A stretch of 40,257 nucleotides of DNA from Methylococcaceae bacterium (GTDB lineage: Bacteria; Pseudomonadota; Gammaproteobacteria; Methylococcales; Methylomonadaceae), in assembly GCA_030693065.1 (NCBI GenBank), contig JAUYBL010000004.1, forward strand, positions 1 to 40,257, in the 5' to 3' direction. Shown in pieces: positions 25,283 to 35,027 of the stretch (its first letter is position 1; each line of letters begins with the position of its first letter). The position numbers were made by a program, and so were the translations under genes. Under the pieces are notes generated by a model that searched no databases, was not told where the DNA came from, and worked only from the letters and a program-made list of their open reading frames with translations.

Positions 25283-26197
25283 ATGATCTTAGCTCTGGCC
25301 TTGTCGATAGTTATCGGCTTGCTGCTGGGATTGCTCGGCGGCGGCGGTTCGATTTTAACCGTACCGATGCTGGTTTATGTTTTGCATGTTGAGCCGAAAA
25401 TGGCGATTGTGACCTCGTTTGTAGTGGTCGGTATTTCCAGCTTAATGGCGTTGATTCCACATGCGCGGCGCAGTTCAGTATGCTGGAAAAGCGGGATGTT
25501 TTTCGGCTTGGCGGGAATGCTTGGAGCATTTGGCGGCGGACGGTTGGCATCGCATTTCCCAGCTGATCTGTTGATGGCGCTGTTTGGCTTGATTAGTCTG
25601 TCGACCGGCTTGCTAATGCTGCGCGGCAGTAAACCACAGACAACACATGCCTTAGCAACCGAGCCGCTAAGAGTTTGCCCATTACGAGTGCCATATTTAC
25701 GAGTGCTATTTGATGGCTTTTTCGTTGGTGCGCTGACTGGCATGGTCGGTATCGGCGGCGGTTTTTTGATCGTTCCGGCCTTAACCTTATTGGTAGGTTT
25801 GCCAATGCAGGGCGCAGTCGGTACATCGCTGCTAGTGATTGCCATGAACGCACTCGCAGGTTTGACTGGCTACAGCCTGCATGTCGGGTTAGATCTACAC
25901 CTGACCGTTACTGTTACTTGCGGTGCAATTGTCGGCAGCGCCATTGGCGGTTTACTGTCGGGCTATGTAAAACCGGAACTACTGCGTCCAAGCTTTGGGG
26001 CGTTAGTTGTGTTGGTAGCAGGCTATGTGTTGTATCAGGCTGTGACTATGGAATTACTGATTACCGCCAAGCAATGGTTGTTAAATCCGCAAAACCCCGG
26101 TTGGGCGGTTGCAAGTTTAGTGCTGTTATGGGGAGTGCTACGGATTGGCAGTTGGATACATAAAACTGATACTGCCATTTTTACCGCGAAAAATTAA
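25283..26197 (+). CDS. TauE/SafE family sulfite exporter-like protein
   Basis: 304 residues with seven to eight hydrophobic helices in two half-repeats: GLLLGLLGGGGSILTVPMLV near the start and GALTGMVGIGGGFLIVPALT in the middle, the standard TauE/SafE signature. The family exports sulfite and sulfoacetate. It begins two bases after the persulfide dioxygenase stop, so sulfite produced there would be removed across the inner membrane; that coupling is inferred from context. Confidence 0.9.
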   Translation: MILALALSIVIGLLLGLLGGGGSILTVPMLVYVLHVEPKMAIVTSFVVVGISSLMALIPHARRSSVCWKSGMFFGLAGMLGAFGGGRLASHFPADLLMALFGLISLSTGLLMLRGSKPQTTHALATEPLRVCPLRVPYLRVLFDGFFVGALTGMVGIGGGFLIVPALTLLVGLPMQGAVGTSLLVIAMNALAGLTGYSLHVGLDLHLTVTVTCGAIVGSAIGGLLSGYVKPELLRPSFGALVVLVAGYVLYQAVTMELLITAKQWLLNPQNPGWAVASLVLLWGVLRIGSWIHKTDTAIFTAKN

Positions 26198-26222
26198 TAG
26201 ATCGCGATGAGTGTCGGCGGTT

Positions 26223-26239
26223 TTGGGGCAAAAGTTGCG
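26223..26239 (+). promoter_or_regulatory. Weak sigma-54-like promoter upstream of the multicopper oxidase
   Basis: TTGGGGCAAAAGTTGCG has the TTGG and TTGC blocks at correct spacing but lacks CACG. It is 71 bp upstream of the ATG at 26310. No GTTTCA repeats lie nearby, so it is a weak candidate. Confidence 0.3.
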
Positions 26240-26309
26240 GATGATCCGTAAATCTCCGTCAAACAATTGCTCATTATTATAAAGAACCTATCAAGGTCGA
26301 GGAGAAGGT

Positions 26310-27995
26310 ATGAAACATATAATCAACCCATCACGTCGTCGCTTTTTTGCACAAACTGGTGCCGGATTATTAGCTTATGCAGTATTGCCAAGTTGGTTAC
26401 AGGCGATGGAAGGTATGGGTGAGATGCCGAAAATGGCACCTAATAAAGCCTCGCCTAATTTCCATGCCGATGTAGAAATCGACTTGCTGTGCAAACCATC
26501 GACGGTGTCGATACTGCCCGGTCAACCTACTCGGGTTCAGCAGTATTTTGCCAAACTGGTCAAAGGACCGGCCAATACTTTGACAGAAATCCCAGGCTCC
26601 TACCTCGGCCCGGTGCTGCGCTTTGAAAAAGGTCAAAAAATTCGCATCAATCTGAGTAGCGAGCTTGATGAGCCCACCATTACCCACTGGCATGGTCTGC
26701 ATGTGCCGGCACTGATGGATGGCCATCCACTGTACGCGATCGACAAAGGCCAATCCTTTGTCTACGAGTTCGAAATGCTCAATCGTGCCAGCATGAACAT
26801 TTACCACCCGCATCCTCACAATGCTACCGCCAGCCAGGTTTATCATGGCTTGGTTGGCGCGATACTTGTTAACGACGAGGAAGAACGCCGCTTGGAATTG
26901 CCTGACGGCGAGTATGAAATTCCCATTGTCATTCAAGATAAATTGTTCGATGCACAAAACCAACTTATCTACGCGGGCCATATGCGCGACCGTATGATGG
27001 GCTTTTACGGCGACCGGATATTGGTTAACGGCCGCCCCGATTTTAGTCTCGACGTTGCTAGTCGAGCCTACCGATTCCGGATCCTCAACGGCTCAACGGC
27101 ACGTATTTACAAGCTGGCCTGGGAGGATAATTCACCTATCACTGTCATCGGCACCGACGGCGGTTTGCTGGAAACACCTGTCCACAAACCTTACGTAATG
27201 CTGGCCCCCGGCGAGCGTTTGGATGTATGGGCGGATTTCAGCGGGCGAAATATCGGCTCTCAGTTAGTAATGCGTAGCCGTTCTTTTTCCGGCGTATTGC
27301 CGAAAATGGCCGAGCGTATGATGGGGGGTGGCATGGGGGGTATGCACGGCAAGACGTTGCCGGTAGGCAGCGATTATCCAATCTTCAGCGTTAAGGTGAC
27401 TCGGCAGGTCAGCGACAGTCCCGCATTGCCGGGTAAGCTGTCAACTTATAAGCATTACCAAATCAGCGATACCGCTAATCCCATCAAACCGGTGCCGATA
27501 GCCATTTCCGAAGGCCCGATGGCGATGCGGTTGAATGGTCGTCCGTATGCCTATAACGATGTACTGCCCAGCGAACGCATCCCATTTAACACGCTGCAAC
27601 TGATGGAAATTTTCCACACCCATGGCGGTCATGGTGGCATGGGCATGATGGGCGGTATGAAGCACGGCGGCGACCAGCAAATGGGCGGTATGGGAATGAT
27701 GGGAGGCATGGGTGGTGGCATGGGTATGATGATGTCGATGGCGCATCCGATCCATATGCACGGTCAGTCCTTCCAAATCATCAGCCGCACTTTGGAAATG
27801 AGCGGAGGCGAAGATTACGCTAGCGTTAAAGACGGTTTTATCGAAGGTGGTTTAAAAGACACCTTACTGGTAATGCCCGGTGAAAGCGTGAAGGTCATCA
27901 AACCATTCCAGGATTTCAAAGGTTTGTTCATGTACCACTGTCACAATCTCGAGCATGAAGACATGGGCATGATGCGTGATTTTTTAATTGAATAA
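26310..27995 (+). CDS. CopA-like multicopper oxidase
   Basis: 561 residues. A Tat signal (RRRFFAQTGAGLLAYAVL) directs folded export. All four copper motifs are visible: HWHGLH at 126-131, YHPHPH at 165-170, HPIHMHG at 479-485, and HCHNLEHEDMGMM beginning at 543. A Met/Gly/His-rich insert (about 431-478) precedes the third motif, as in CueO/CopA proteins that oxidise Cu(I) in the periplasm. It is followed after 32 bp by an HMA-domain membrane protein, making copper handling likely. Confidence 0.93.
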   Translation: MKHIINPSRRRFFAQTGAGLLAYAVLPSWLQAMEGMGEMPKMAPNKASPNFHADVEIDLLCKPSTVSILPGQPTRVQQYFAKLVKGPANTLTEIPGSYLGPVLRFEKGQKIRINLSSELDEPTITHWHGLHVPALMDGHPLYAIDKGQSFVYEFEMLNRASMNIYHPHPHNATASQVYHGLVGAILVNDEEERRLELPDGEYEIPIVIQDKLFDAQNQLIYAGHMRDRMMGFYGDRILVNGRPDFSLDVASRAYRFRILNGSTARIYKLAWEDNSPITVIGTDGGLLETPVHKPYVMLAPGERLDVWADFSGRNIGSQLVMRSRSFSGVLPKMAERMMGGGMGGMHGKTLPVGSDYPIFSVKVTRQVSDSPALPGKLSTYKHYQISDTANPIKPVPIAISEGPMAMRLNGRPYAYNDVLPSERIPFNTLQLMEIFHTHGGHGGMGMMGGMKHGGDQQMGGMGMMGGMGGGMGMMMSMAHPIHMHGQSFQIISRTLEMSGGEDYASVKDGFIEGGLKDTLLVMPGESVKVIKPFQDFKGLFMYHCHNLEHEDMGMMRDFLIE

Positions 27996-28027
27996 CCCTG
28001 AGTTAAACGCAAAGTAAGAGGCAGACT

Positions 28028-29059
28028 ATGGCGATCATTCAAATACAGATAAAAGTAACGGGTATGCACTGCAACGGTTGCGAGGAAATCATCAATGAAA
28101 CCGTTAAAGCGTTACCGGGTATTGATAAAGTCGACGCCAGCTATCGTCTGCAAACAGTCGGTGTCCGCTATGACGATACGCAGGTAAATGAACCAACTAT
28201 CCGCCAAAGTATCGAAGCCAAGGGCTATGGCATTGTCGATGCGGCCCCGGCAAAAGCCAGAAAATTCTGGCAGGCACTCATATTCATGCTGTTGCTGGCA
28301 GTGGTCGGCGGGGTAGCATTTTGGGGTAAAAGCCTGATGCCGAATGTGATGCAGCAAATCAAACCGCAGATGAGCTATGCACTGTTATTCACTATCGGTT
28401 TTTTGACCGGCTTTCACTGCATCGGTATGTGTGGCGGCTTCGTGGTGGGGTATACCGATGCCACCCTCTCCAAAGCCCGTCAGATTTTGGGGCATATGAG
28501 TTATGCGTTCGGTAAAACTTTGTCGTATACAACGCTGGGCGCGGGCTTCGGTTTACTAGGTGCGACTATCGCCATTACTCCTCAAATACGTGGTATTGCG
28601 GCATTGGCGGCTAGTGTATTTTTGTTGCTATACGGTCTGAAAATGCTCAATGTTTTTTCTTGGCTACGCCGTTTCACACTGCGCTTGCCGTCCTCAGTCA
28701 ATCGGCAAGTGACGGGTGAATTGCGCCGCCGTCGCAGCCCGTTGCGTACCGGTTTATTGACCGGACTATTACTGGGTTGCGGCCCTTTACAAGCCATGTA
28801 TGTGATGGCCGCCGGTAGCGGCGATCCCAAACAAGGCGCGATGATCCTGCTGATGTTCGGCTTGGGCACGTTGGTGCCATTATTGGGTTTCGGACTGTTC
28901 GCCAGCCTGTTATCAGCAGCGGTGATGCGACAGCTAGTAAGGGTTTCCGGAATTTTAGTGATTGCGATGGGCTTAATGATGGCTCAGCGCGGCTTAAAAA
29001 CCATTCAATCCGGCCAAGTATCCTCGGCAATGCCCATTCATATGCAGCAGAATCCTTAA
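28028..29059 (+). CDS. HMA domain plus TauE/UreH-like membrane protein
   Basis: 343 residues. An N-terminal heavy-metal-associated domain has the CNGC motif at 15-18 (TGMHCNGCEE). A membrane part from about 80 contains six or seven helices with the HCIGMCGGF motif (130-138) and GLLLGCGPLQAMYV. This is the UreH_2/SafE-like type often annotated as a membrane copper-tolerance protein. It probably takes copper across or within the inner membrane together with the preceding multicopper oxidase. Confidence 0.88.
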   Translation: MAIIQIQIKVTGMHCNGCEEIINETVKALPGIDKVDASYRLQTVGVRYDDTQVNEPTIRQSIEAKGYGIVDAAPAKARKFWQALIFMLLLAVVGGVAFWGKSLMPNVMQQIKPQMSYALLFTIGFLTGFHCIGMCGGFVVGYTDATLSKARQILGHMSYAFGKTLSYTTLGAGFGLLGATIAITPQIRGIAALAASVFLLLYGLKMLNVFSWLRRFTLRLPSSVNRQVTGELRRRRSPLRTGLLTGLLLGCGPLQAMYVMAAGSGDPKQGAMILLMFGLGTLVPLLGFGLFASLLSAAVMRQLVRVSGILVIAMGLMMAQRGLKTIQSGQVSSAMPIHMQQNP

Positions 29060-29098
29060 AGCAGGCAGTTTGATAAGGCAGAACCTCTAAGGTTTGTA

Positions 29099-29890
29099 TT
29101 AGCGGTGCCCGGGGGTACTGAAAGGCAACAACAATAACCGCCAAAAACTTAACTCAGACGCTTTGCGAAAGGGCTGCAAGCCGATCGCCATAGTGACTTG
29201 ACCGTGTTGAGGTTCCGCGACATAAGTTCTGCATAACCGATCCCAGCAGGAAATGGAAAAGCCGTAGTTGCTGTCGGTTTCACTTTGAATGGTGGAATGA
29301 TGAATGCGATGCATATCTGGGGTAATGATCAGCCAGCGCAGTTTTTTATCAATTGTCGGTGAAATATTGATATTGCTGTGGTTAAAAGTGGCCGCGCCAT
29401 TCAGGATAATTTCAAAAGCAATCACCGCCCACGGATTAGCGCCCAGTAAATAAATCCACAGCACTTTGTAAAACATGGACAGCAGGATTTCCAACGGATG
29501 AAAGCGCACTGCGGTGGTGGCGTCAAACTCCAGGTCGGTATGATGGACTTGGTGCAACCTCCACAATAGAGGCCATTTATGCGAAAGAATATGTTGCAGG
29601 TAAATGGCAAAATCCAGCGCCAATAAGGTTACAGTAATCGCCAGCCATTCCGGCGCTGCCAGCCAATTTAGCAAACCGAAACCGCGTTCGGCGGCATCGA
29701 CAGCACTTAAATAAGCCAGGCTACCGACAGTCAAGCGCATGATCAGCATATTGAATGCGGCCAAACCCAAATTTACCGGCCAGCGCTGTTTGCGGCTGAT
29801 CTGTTGGGCTCTTCGGGGGCTGATTGCTTCCCAAGTAACCATCAGCGCAAAAATCCCAAGTGATGCGCCAAGTCGAATTAACGTTGCCAA
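29099..29890 (-). CDS. Sterol desaturase / fatty acid hydroxylase family protein
   Basis: 263 residues, four or five transmembrane helices. The histidine clusters for a di-iron site are present: HILSHK, HQVHH and HRIHHS, plus FNHSNINIS. The family hydroxylates or desaturates lipids in the membrane. Bacterial members act on hopanoids, carotenoids or sterols, but the substrate cannot be told here. Its start overlaps the glycosyltransferase gene by 13 bases, so they are co-transcribed. Confidence 0.88.
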   Translation of the reverse strand: MATLIRLGASLGIFALMVTWEAISPRRAQQISRKQRWPVNLGLAAFNMLIMRLTVGSLAYLSAVDAAERGFGLLNWLAAPEWLAITVTLLALDFAIYLQHILSHKWPLLWRLHQVHHTDLEFDATTAVRFHPLEILLSMFYKVLWIYLLGANPWAVIAFEIILNGAATFNHSNINISPTIDKKLRWLIITPDMHRIHHSTIQSETDSNYGFSISCWDRLCRTYVAEPQHGQVTMAIGLQPFRKASELSFWRLLLLPFSTPGHR

Positions 29891-30567
29891 AACTTACCTC
29901 CTCGATAAAGACTCGCTAATGTTTGCGGATCAGCGCCGCACCAGTAACGCAGGCGTAAACTCCACATCAACAGTATCGTTTTATATACGCCTAATTGTTC
30001 CCAACGTCGACCGGAACTAATCACTTTGGCTTTTAGACATACCGGCGGAAAAATGGCTTTTAGTTTTTTGCATAGCGCGATGTCTTCCATCAAGGCGATG
30101 TCCGGGTAGTGTCCAGCAGCAGCAAACGCCTCGCGCGTAACAAAAATCGCCTGATCGCCGGTGGCAATGCCGGTTAAACGCGAACGCCAGTTCATCAGCT
30201 GTGCAATTATTTTCAACATAAAATGTCCGCCTTGCAGATGAATATCAAATCTTCCCCATTGGTGATTAATGTCAATATTCTGTGAAATTAGCGCTAAGGC
30301 GTTGTCGGGCAAAAAAGTATCGGCATGCAGGAATAACAAAATGTCACCTTGCGCGTGCCCTGCCCCGTGATTCATTTGATGAGCTCGACCTTGCGGGGCA
30401 ATTAAAATGTGGTCAGCCAGATTGGCAGCAATCGCTCGGGTGTTATCGCTACTGCCGCCATCGACGACAATCAATTCGGCATCGTTGCGCAAAACTTGCA
30501 GCGCCGACAAGCAGGCGTGAATGTTGGCTGCTTCGTTAAATGTGGGAATAATGATGGAGAATTTCAT
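29878..30567 (-). CDS. Family 2 glycosyltransferase (TIGR04283-like)
   Basis: 229 residues, GT-A fold: FSIIIPTFNEAANI at the N-terminus, ELIVVDGGSSDNT, and the DxD-like segment FLHADTFLP. MEDIALCKKLK corresponds to the catalytic ED region. It matches the TIGR04283 group, small glycosyltransferases often near sterol-desaturase or rSAM genes in proteobacteria. Substrate unknown. First gene of the two-gene minus-strand unit. Confidence 0.88.
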   Translation of the reverse strand: MKFSIIIPTFNEAANIHACLSALQVLRNDAELIVVDGGSSDNTRAIAANLADHILIAPQGRAHQMNHGAGHAQGDILLFLHADTFLPDNALALISQNIDINHQWGRFDIHLQGGHFMLKIIAQLMNWRSRLTGIATGDQAIFVTREAFAAAGHYPDIALMEDIALCKKLKAIFPPVCLKAKVISSGRRWEQLGVYKTILLMWSLRLRYWCGADPQTLASLYRGGKFWQR

Positions 30568-30733
30568 AAAGTAAGAGCAGGCCTTGCCTGCGAACTGTCA
30601 GAATAAAAGATAGAACTGAATATTTCTTAGTTAACAGCAGAAACAAAGCCACTGGCAACAAAAAAACAAGACATGGTTTGAGCACACTAAATAAAATGCT
30701 AGCATTGATTGCACTCATACCTTGGAGCCTACT

Positions 30734-30970
30734 ATGCCTAGTCTAGTTGTTAGAAATCTGGATGAATCAATCATCAACGCCCTCAAAGCAAGGGCAGTCG
30801 AGCATCAGCGTTCTACTGAGGCCGAACATCGCGCTATTCTGGCTGAAGTGTTGATGAAGCCAAAGCGTAAATCCTTTGCTGAAGTATTATCAAGCATACC
30901 CGCCGTGGGAACCGACGAGGATTTTCAGCGCATCAACAACGACGCCGGCGAAGCCAATGTATTTGATTGA
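30734..30970 (+). CDS. FitA/VapB-like antitoxin
   Basis: 78 residues from the ATG at 30734, with GGAG upstream; an upstream TTG would add four. The N-terminus PSLVVRNLDESIINALKARA is a ribbon-helix-helix of the FitA type (NLDE..I..LK), and the AEVLMKPKRKSFAEVL tail is the toxin-binding part. It should bind DNA as a dimer and neutralise the overlapping PIN toxin. The stop overlaps the start of the toxin by 14 bp. Confidence 0.9.
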   Translation: MPSLVVRNLDESIINALKARAVEHQRSTEAEHRAILAEVLMKPKRKSFAEVLSSIPAVGTDEDFQRINNDAGEANVFD

Positions 30971-31376
30971 TACCAATATCATCAGCGAAATCAGGAAAGG
31001 CAACAAGGCCAATCCTGGCGTCCGCCAATTTTTCGATGCCGCCATTCAAGATAATGCCCCTCTTTATATATCAGCAATTACCATCGGCGAGTTACGCCGA
31101 GGCGTTGATTTGATTTTTCATCGCGGCGACGCCAGTCAAGGCAAACTTCTGGAAGACTGGCTTAATACCCTTCTGGATGAGTATCAAAATAACATTCTTA
31201 GCATTGACGGCGAAATCGCCTTACTTTGGGGGAAATTGCGCGTTCCTGAACCGGAACATGCCTTAGATAAATTAATTGCCGCAACCGGAATAATCTACGA
31301 CCTGACTGTTGTTACTCGAAACACGAAAGATTTTAACAATACCGGCGTTCGCTTACTGAATCCATTTACAGAGTAA
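30957..31376 (+). CDS. VapC/FitB-like PIN-domain toxin
   Basis: 139 residues from the ATG at 30957 (MYLIDTNIISEIRKG); the longer upstream frame runs through the antitoxin. The PIN acidic residues are visible: Asp5 in LIDTN, Glu near IGELRRG, and Asp in ALDKLIAATG plus DLTVVTRNTKDF. It is an RNase toxin, likely tRNA- or rRNA-directed as in other VapC proteins. It is translationally coupled to the antitoxin. Confidence 0.9.
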   Translation: MYLIDTNIISEIRKGNKANPGVRQFFDAAIQDNAPLYISAITIGELRRGVDLIFHRGDASQGKLLEDWLNTLLDEYQNNILSIDGEIALLWGKLRVPEPEHALDKLIAATGIIYDLTVVTRNTKDFNNTGVRLLNPFTE

Positions 31377-31416
31377 AGGTTCAAAAGCCAGTTAATCTGA
31401 TTCCCTCGGAGCTCGT

Positions 31417-31595
31417 CATTGCCATTAAGTTAAGGATTTATCCGTTCGCCTGTCCATAGATCACCCTTGTGGTGAAGCCTATCGAAGGGTGATCGGAAAA
31501 TCCAACGCCCACAAGTTAATCCACTCATAGTTCGACAAGGCTCTCCTGAGCGTAGCCGAAGGGCTCACCACGAACGGCTTAACTTAATGGCAGTG
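31417..31595. repeat. MITE-like family D, copy 1
   Basis: Ends CATTGCCATTAAGTTAAG (31417-31434) and CTTAACTTAATGGCAGTG (31578-31595) are inverted with 17 of 18 matching. The body holds inverted short blocks (GATCACCCTT/AAGGGTGATC at 31459 and 31485) and TTCGACAAGGCTCTCCTGAG, a sequence dispersed in many proteobacteria. No ORF. A second copy is at 37985-38099. It separates the toxin gene from the convergent helicase gene. Confidence 0.75.
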
Positions 31596-31614
31596 GCGGA
31601 GCCCAAAATGTCGC

Positions 31615-34600
31615 CTACAAAGGATCAAACAACGCCGTCAAATCATCGGCGGTGAGTTTTAAGGTGTCGTCTTTATCGCCTTCTCCGTAGATACCATTGG
31701 CCAAGGCGCGTTTTCTGTCCTGCATGGCGAGGATTTTTTCTTCTACCGTGTTTTCGGTGATGAGTTTGTAGACGAATACCGGCTTGTCTTGGCCGATGCG
31801 ATGCGCGCGGTCGGTGGCTTGGCTTTCTGCAGCCGGGTTCCACCAGGGGTCGTAGATGATTACGGTGTCGGCTTCGGTCAGGTTTAAACCGACGCCGCCA
31901 GCTTTTAGGCTAATTAAAAACACATTAACCTCGCCGCTTTTGAACATTTCGATGGCTTCGTCGCGTTTGCGGGTTTGTCCGGTCAGTTTGCTGTAACCGA
32001 TATGGCGTTTGTTTAATTCTTCTTCAATGATCGCGATCATGCGCGTGAACGCAGAAAACACCAGAATGCGTCGGCCTTCTTCCAGTTGTTCCGGGAGCAT
32101 GTCCATTAACAAATCGAGTTTGGCGGATTGGTGAATTTTTTGTGCTTCTTTAAGAGCCAGTGTGCGCGGGTCGCAGCAGGTTTGTCGCAGTTTTAACAAG
32201 GCATCAAGAATGGTGATATGGCTACGCGCCAGGCCTTTTTGGGCAATGGCATCGCGGACTTTTTTCTCCATGGTCAGGCGTATGCTTTCATATAACGCCG
32301 CTTGTTTTTCGTGCAACGGCACCGAACGGATGATTTCGGTTTTGGCCGGCAACTCTGTAACCACTTCCTGTTTAGTGCGGCGCAGCATGAACGGCGCGAT
32401 GCGGCGAATCAGTCTCGAGCGTTGTTCGTTATCGCCATGCAGCTCAATTGGGGTGCGATAAAGTTTCTTAAAGTGGGCATTGTCACCAAGAAAACCGGGC
32501 ATCAAAAAGTCGAATTGTGCCCACAACTCGCCCAGATGATTTTCCATCGGCGTGCCGGTCAAACACAGCCTGTTACTAGCATTGATACGGCGCACGATTT
32601 GCGCGGCTTTGGCTAGCGGGTTTTTAACGGTCTGCGCTTCGTCCAGAATCAGGTAGTGATAGCGATGCTCCAACAGGATGTCTTCATCTCTGGGCAGGAG
32701 CGGATAGGTGGTTAACACCAGATCATATTCGTTGATTTGATCAAAAAGTAGTTTGCGTTCTGCGCCTTGCAAAATCAGCACTTTTAATTCAGGTGTAAAT
32801 CGTTCGGCTTCACGGCGCCAGTTACTCATCAAGCTGGTGGGGGCGATAATCAAACACGGTGAAGTCATGCGCCCGCTTTGTTTTTCCAGCAATAAATGGG
32901 CGAGGGTTTGGATAGTTTTACCCAAGCCCATGTCATCGGCCAAAATGCCGCCGAACTGGTATTCACGTAGAAACTGCAACCAGTTCAGCCCTTGTTGTTG
33001 GTAATTACGCAGCGTGGCATTAAAGTTAAGCGGTAGGTCAGCAGTGGTAATGCCGCTGAAATCTTTTATTTTTTGCGCCAGCTCGCGCAGCTCTTTACCA
33101 CCGCGAATCGAAAACAAGCCGTAACTGTGGCTTTCCAAATCAGCCAAACTGGCGATATTAAATCGCGACAGTTTCAGGTTGCCGTTTTTATCGAGACTGC
33201 TGGTGTTGAACAGCTCCATCAACACTGCTAGAAAGGGCTTGAGTTTATCGCTGGGTAAATTCAGGTAGCTGTGATCTGCCAGTGGTATGCTTAAAAATTC
33301 GGGTAGATTTTCCGGATCGTAGTGCTCCAGCACGGGCATCAGTAAGGGTAATAACGGCAGGGCTTGACCATTAACTTCAACGGTAAAGCGCATCTCAAAC
33401 CAGTCATTCTGGCTGTCACTGATTTCTGCATCCCAATTTTGCGCGCTTTGAAAATTCAGTAAAAAGCTGTCTTCAAAGTTGCAAACCCAGCCTTGCTCTT
33501 GCAATTGCGGCAGGGTATTTTGCAGAAATTCGCTCCATCGTGTAGCAGACTCAATGGCTGAATTACCTGGGCTGATGAGTATTAATTCACGATTAGCCGA
33601 CGGCGGTTGCGGTACTGAAGCAAAGCCAACACTGGCCAAAAATTTAACCGCTTCTTGTTCAGCATCCAGATCACGATGAATACGAACAAGGCCCTGTTCA
33701 GTTTTAATTACTGTCTGTTGGTCTGGCGCATAAGCGCTCAGATACCAATCACCGTAGTTGAAGCTAACCTGGATAAAGTGGTTGTAATGCTGATCGGATA
33801 GCTTGGTGCCAAATAACGACAAGCAAGGTGTGGGCGTCAAATGTTCAACGTCCTTCAGCTCAACTTTTTTAGGCGGCGGCAGCGGCAGCTCAGGATATTC
33901 AAGGGTTAAGCGCAGACTGAATTCCTCTGCGTATTCGGTCGGCACCTGTGGCGCAGTGAGCAATTTATTAAGTTGTGCTAAAGAAAGCTGATGCGTATTA
34001 ACTTGGCCTAATGTCCCGGCCGACACATCCAAATAAAGCGCTGGTTCAGTCATGATCAGCTTGGCTGCAGGCTCAACACCAACATGCAGTTGGAAGGCAT
34101 CGGTATCTAATGCTTGCCAAGCCAGGCTGAGTTCGCGCGGCTCGCCGCTGGTTAATGGCAAATGTTCGGTGTCTTGCAAAAATAGCCGACCGGTTTGCAG
34201 CATTTTCGTCAACACAATATGCCCGGTAGCGCCGCTAAGTATCGGGTCTCCGATGAATGATAATGTCAGCGCTGACAAAAGCTTGGCAATTTCTCCATCT
34301 TCCGGCTGCGCGTAATTAAGATAGTTATAGCTATAGCGCAGATTGTTCAGCGTAGTTTTACGGCCTTTGCCAAGGCCTCCGGATTTTTTTTCTTTGGTGA
34401 TCAGAAACTCGACATTAAGTTCATGCGCGGTTTTGCCGGGTTTTAAAACATAAGCGATAAATTCCTGATAGGGATCAGGTAGTTCCACTACAGGCGCATT
34501 AAGATTGCTTAGCCAATCAAGACAATTAGGGCCCGCGGGGGCTTTTTTAGTGTCCGGCAAATCGGCTTTTTGAAAAGCCATACAAACTGCCGCGATATGT

Positions 34601-34893
34601 TTACAGTTGTAACCCATCGGGCAAGTACAGGAGCCGTTAATCTCGGTAGCCCTGAAACCAGGACTCCAGGTAATGCGGATATTCTGCTTGTAAGGTATTG
34701 CACCAGTGCCTTTCACCGTGGCGTTTAGTTGTACAAAAAGCGCGCCTTCATTTTGCACAACAACATCAAGCACTTTGCCTTTTTCATAGTACTGCATGCC
34801 CCGTTCATAGGCGTTATCACCGCATTCATAACGGATATTAGAGTTAAGCAGTTTTTTGGAAAGGGGGGAGGAGCTTTGGGAAGCGCTGGCCAT
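31615..34893 (-). CDS. SNF2-family helicase with N-terminal SWIM zinc finger
   Basis: 1092 residues. A SWIM zinc finger (CTCPMGYNCKH at 89-99) precedes a long middle region of unknown fold. The C-terminal half is a complete SNF2/RapA-type ATPase: ILADDMGLGKTIQTLAHLL (motif I), LDEAQTVKNP (motif II), CLTGTPMENHLGELW (motif III), FSAFTRMIAIIE, LKAGGVGLNLTEAD and ATDRAHRIGQ (motifs V-VI). It probably remodels nucleoprotein during transcription or repair; SWIM-SNF2 proteins are widespread in bacteria but poorly studied. Single-gene unit. Confidence 0.93.
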   Translation of the reverse strand: MASASQSSSPLSKKLLNSNIRYECGDNAYERGMQYYEKGKVLDVVVQNEGALFVQLNATVKGTGAIPYKQNIRITWSPGFRATEINGSCTCPMGYNCKHIAAVCMAFQKADLPDTKKAPAGPNCLDWLSNLNAPVVELPDPYQEFIAYVLKPGKTAHELNVEFLITKEKKSGGLGKGRKTTLNNLRYSYNYLNYAQPEDGEIAKLLSALTLSFIGDPILSGATGHIVLTKMLQTGRLFLQDTEHLPLTSGEPRELSLAWQALDTDAFQLHVGVEPAAKLIMTEPALYLDVSAGTLGQVNTHQLSLAQLNKLLTAPQVPTEYAEEFSLRLTLEYPELPLPPPKKVELKDVEHLTPTPCLSLFGTKLSDQHYNHFIQVSFNYGDWYLSAYAPDQQTVIKTEQGLVRIHRDLDAEQEAVKFLASVGFASVPQPPSANRELILISPGNSAIESATRWSEFLQNTLPQLQEQGWVCNFEDSFLLNFQSAQNWDAEISDSQNDWFEMRFTVEVNGQALPLLPLLMPVLEHYDPENLPEFLSIPLADHSYLNLPSDKLKPFLAVLMELFNTSSLDKNGNLKLSRFNIASLADLESHSYGLFSIRGGKELRELAQKIKDFSGITTADLPLNFNATLRNYQQQGLNWLQFLREYQFGGILADDMGLGKTIQTLAHLLLEKQSGRMTSPCLIIAPTSLMSNWRREAERFTPELKVLILQGAERKLLFDQINEYDLVLTTYPLLPRDEDILLEHRYHYLILDEAQTVKNPLAKAAQIVRRINASNRLCLTGTPMENHLGELWAQFDFLMPGFLGDNAHFKKLYRTPIELHGDNEQRSRLIRRIAPFMLRRTKQEVVTELPAKTEIIRSVPLHEKQAALYESIRLTMEKKVRDAIAQKGLARSHITILDALLKLRQTCCDPRTLALKEAQKIHQSAKLDLLMDMLPEQLEEGRRILVFSAFTRMIAIIEEELNKRHIGYSKLTGQTRKRDEAIEMFKSGEVNVFLISLKAGGVGLNLTEADTVIIYDPWWNPAAESQATDRAHRIGQDKPVFVYKLITENTVEEKILAMQDRKRALANGIYGEGDKDDTLKLTADDLTALFDPL

Positions 34894-35027
34894 GATATAC
34901 GAACAAAAAGAGAGTAAAGTTTGCCATTGTATACTTTGCTATCAGCAAGTTGAAGGCGAGACATCAAGAGTCGCTGAGGTTTAGAACTATCGGCGAGTGT
35001 TTAATCTGATCCATTAAGGAGACTGCA

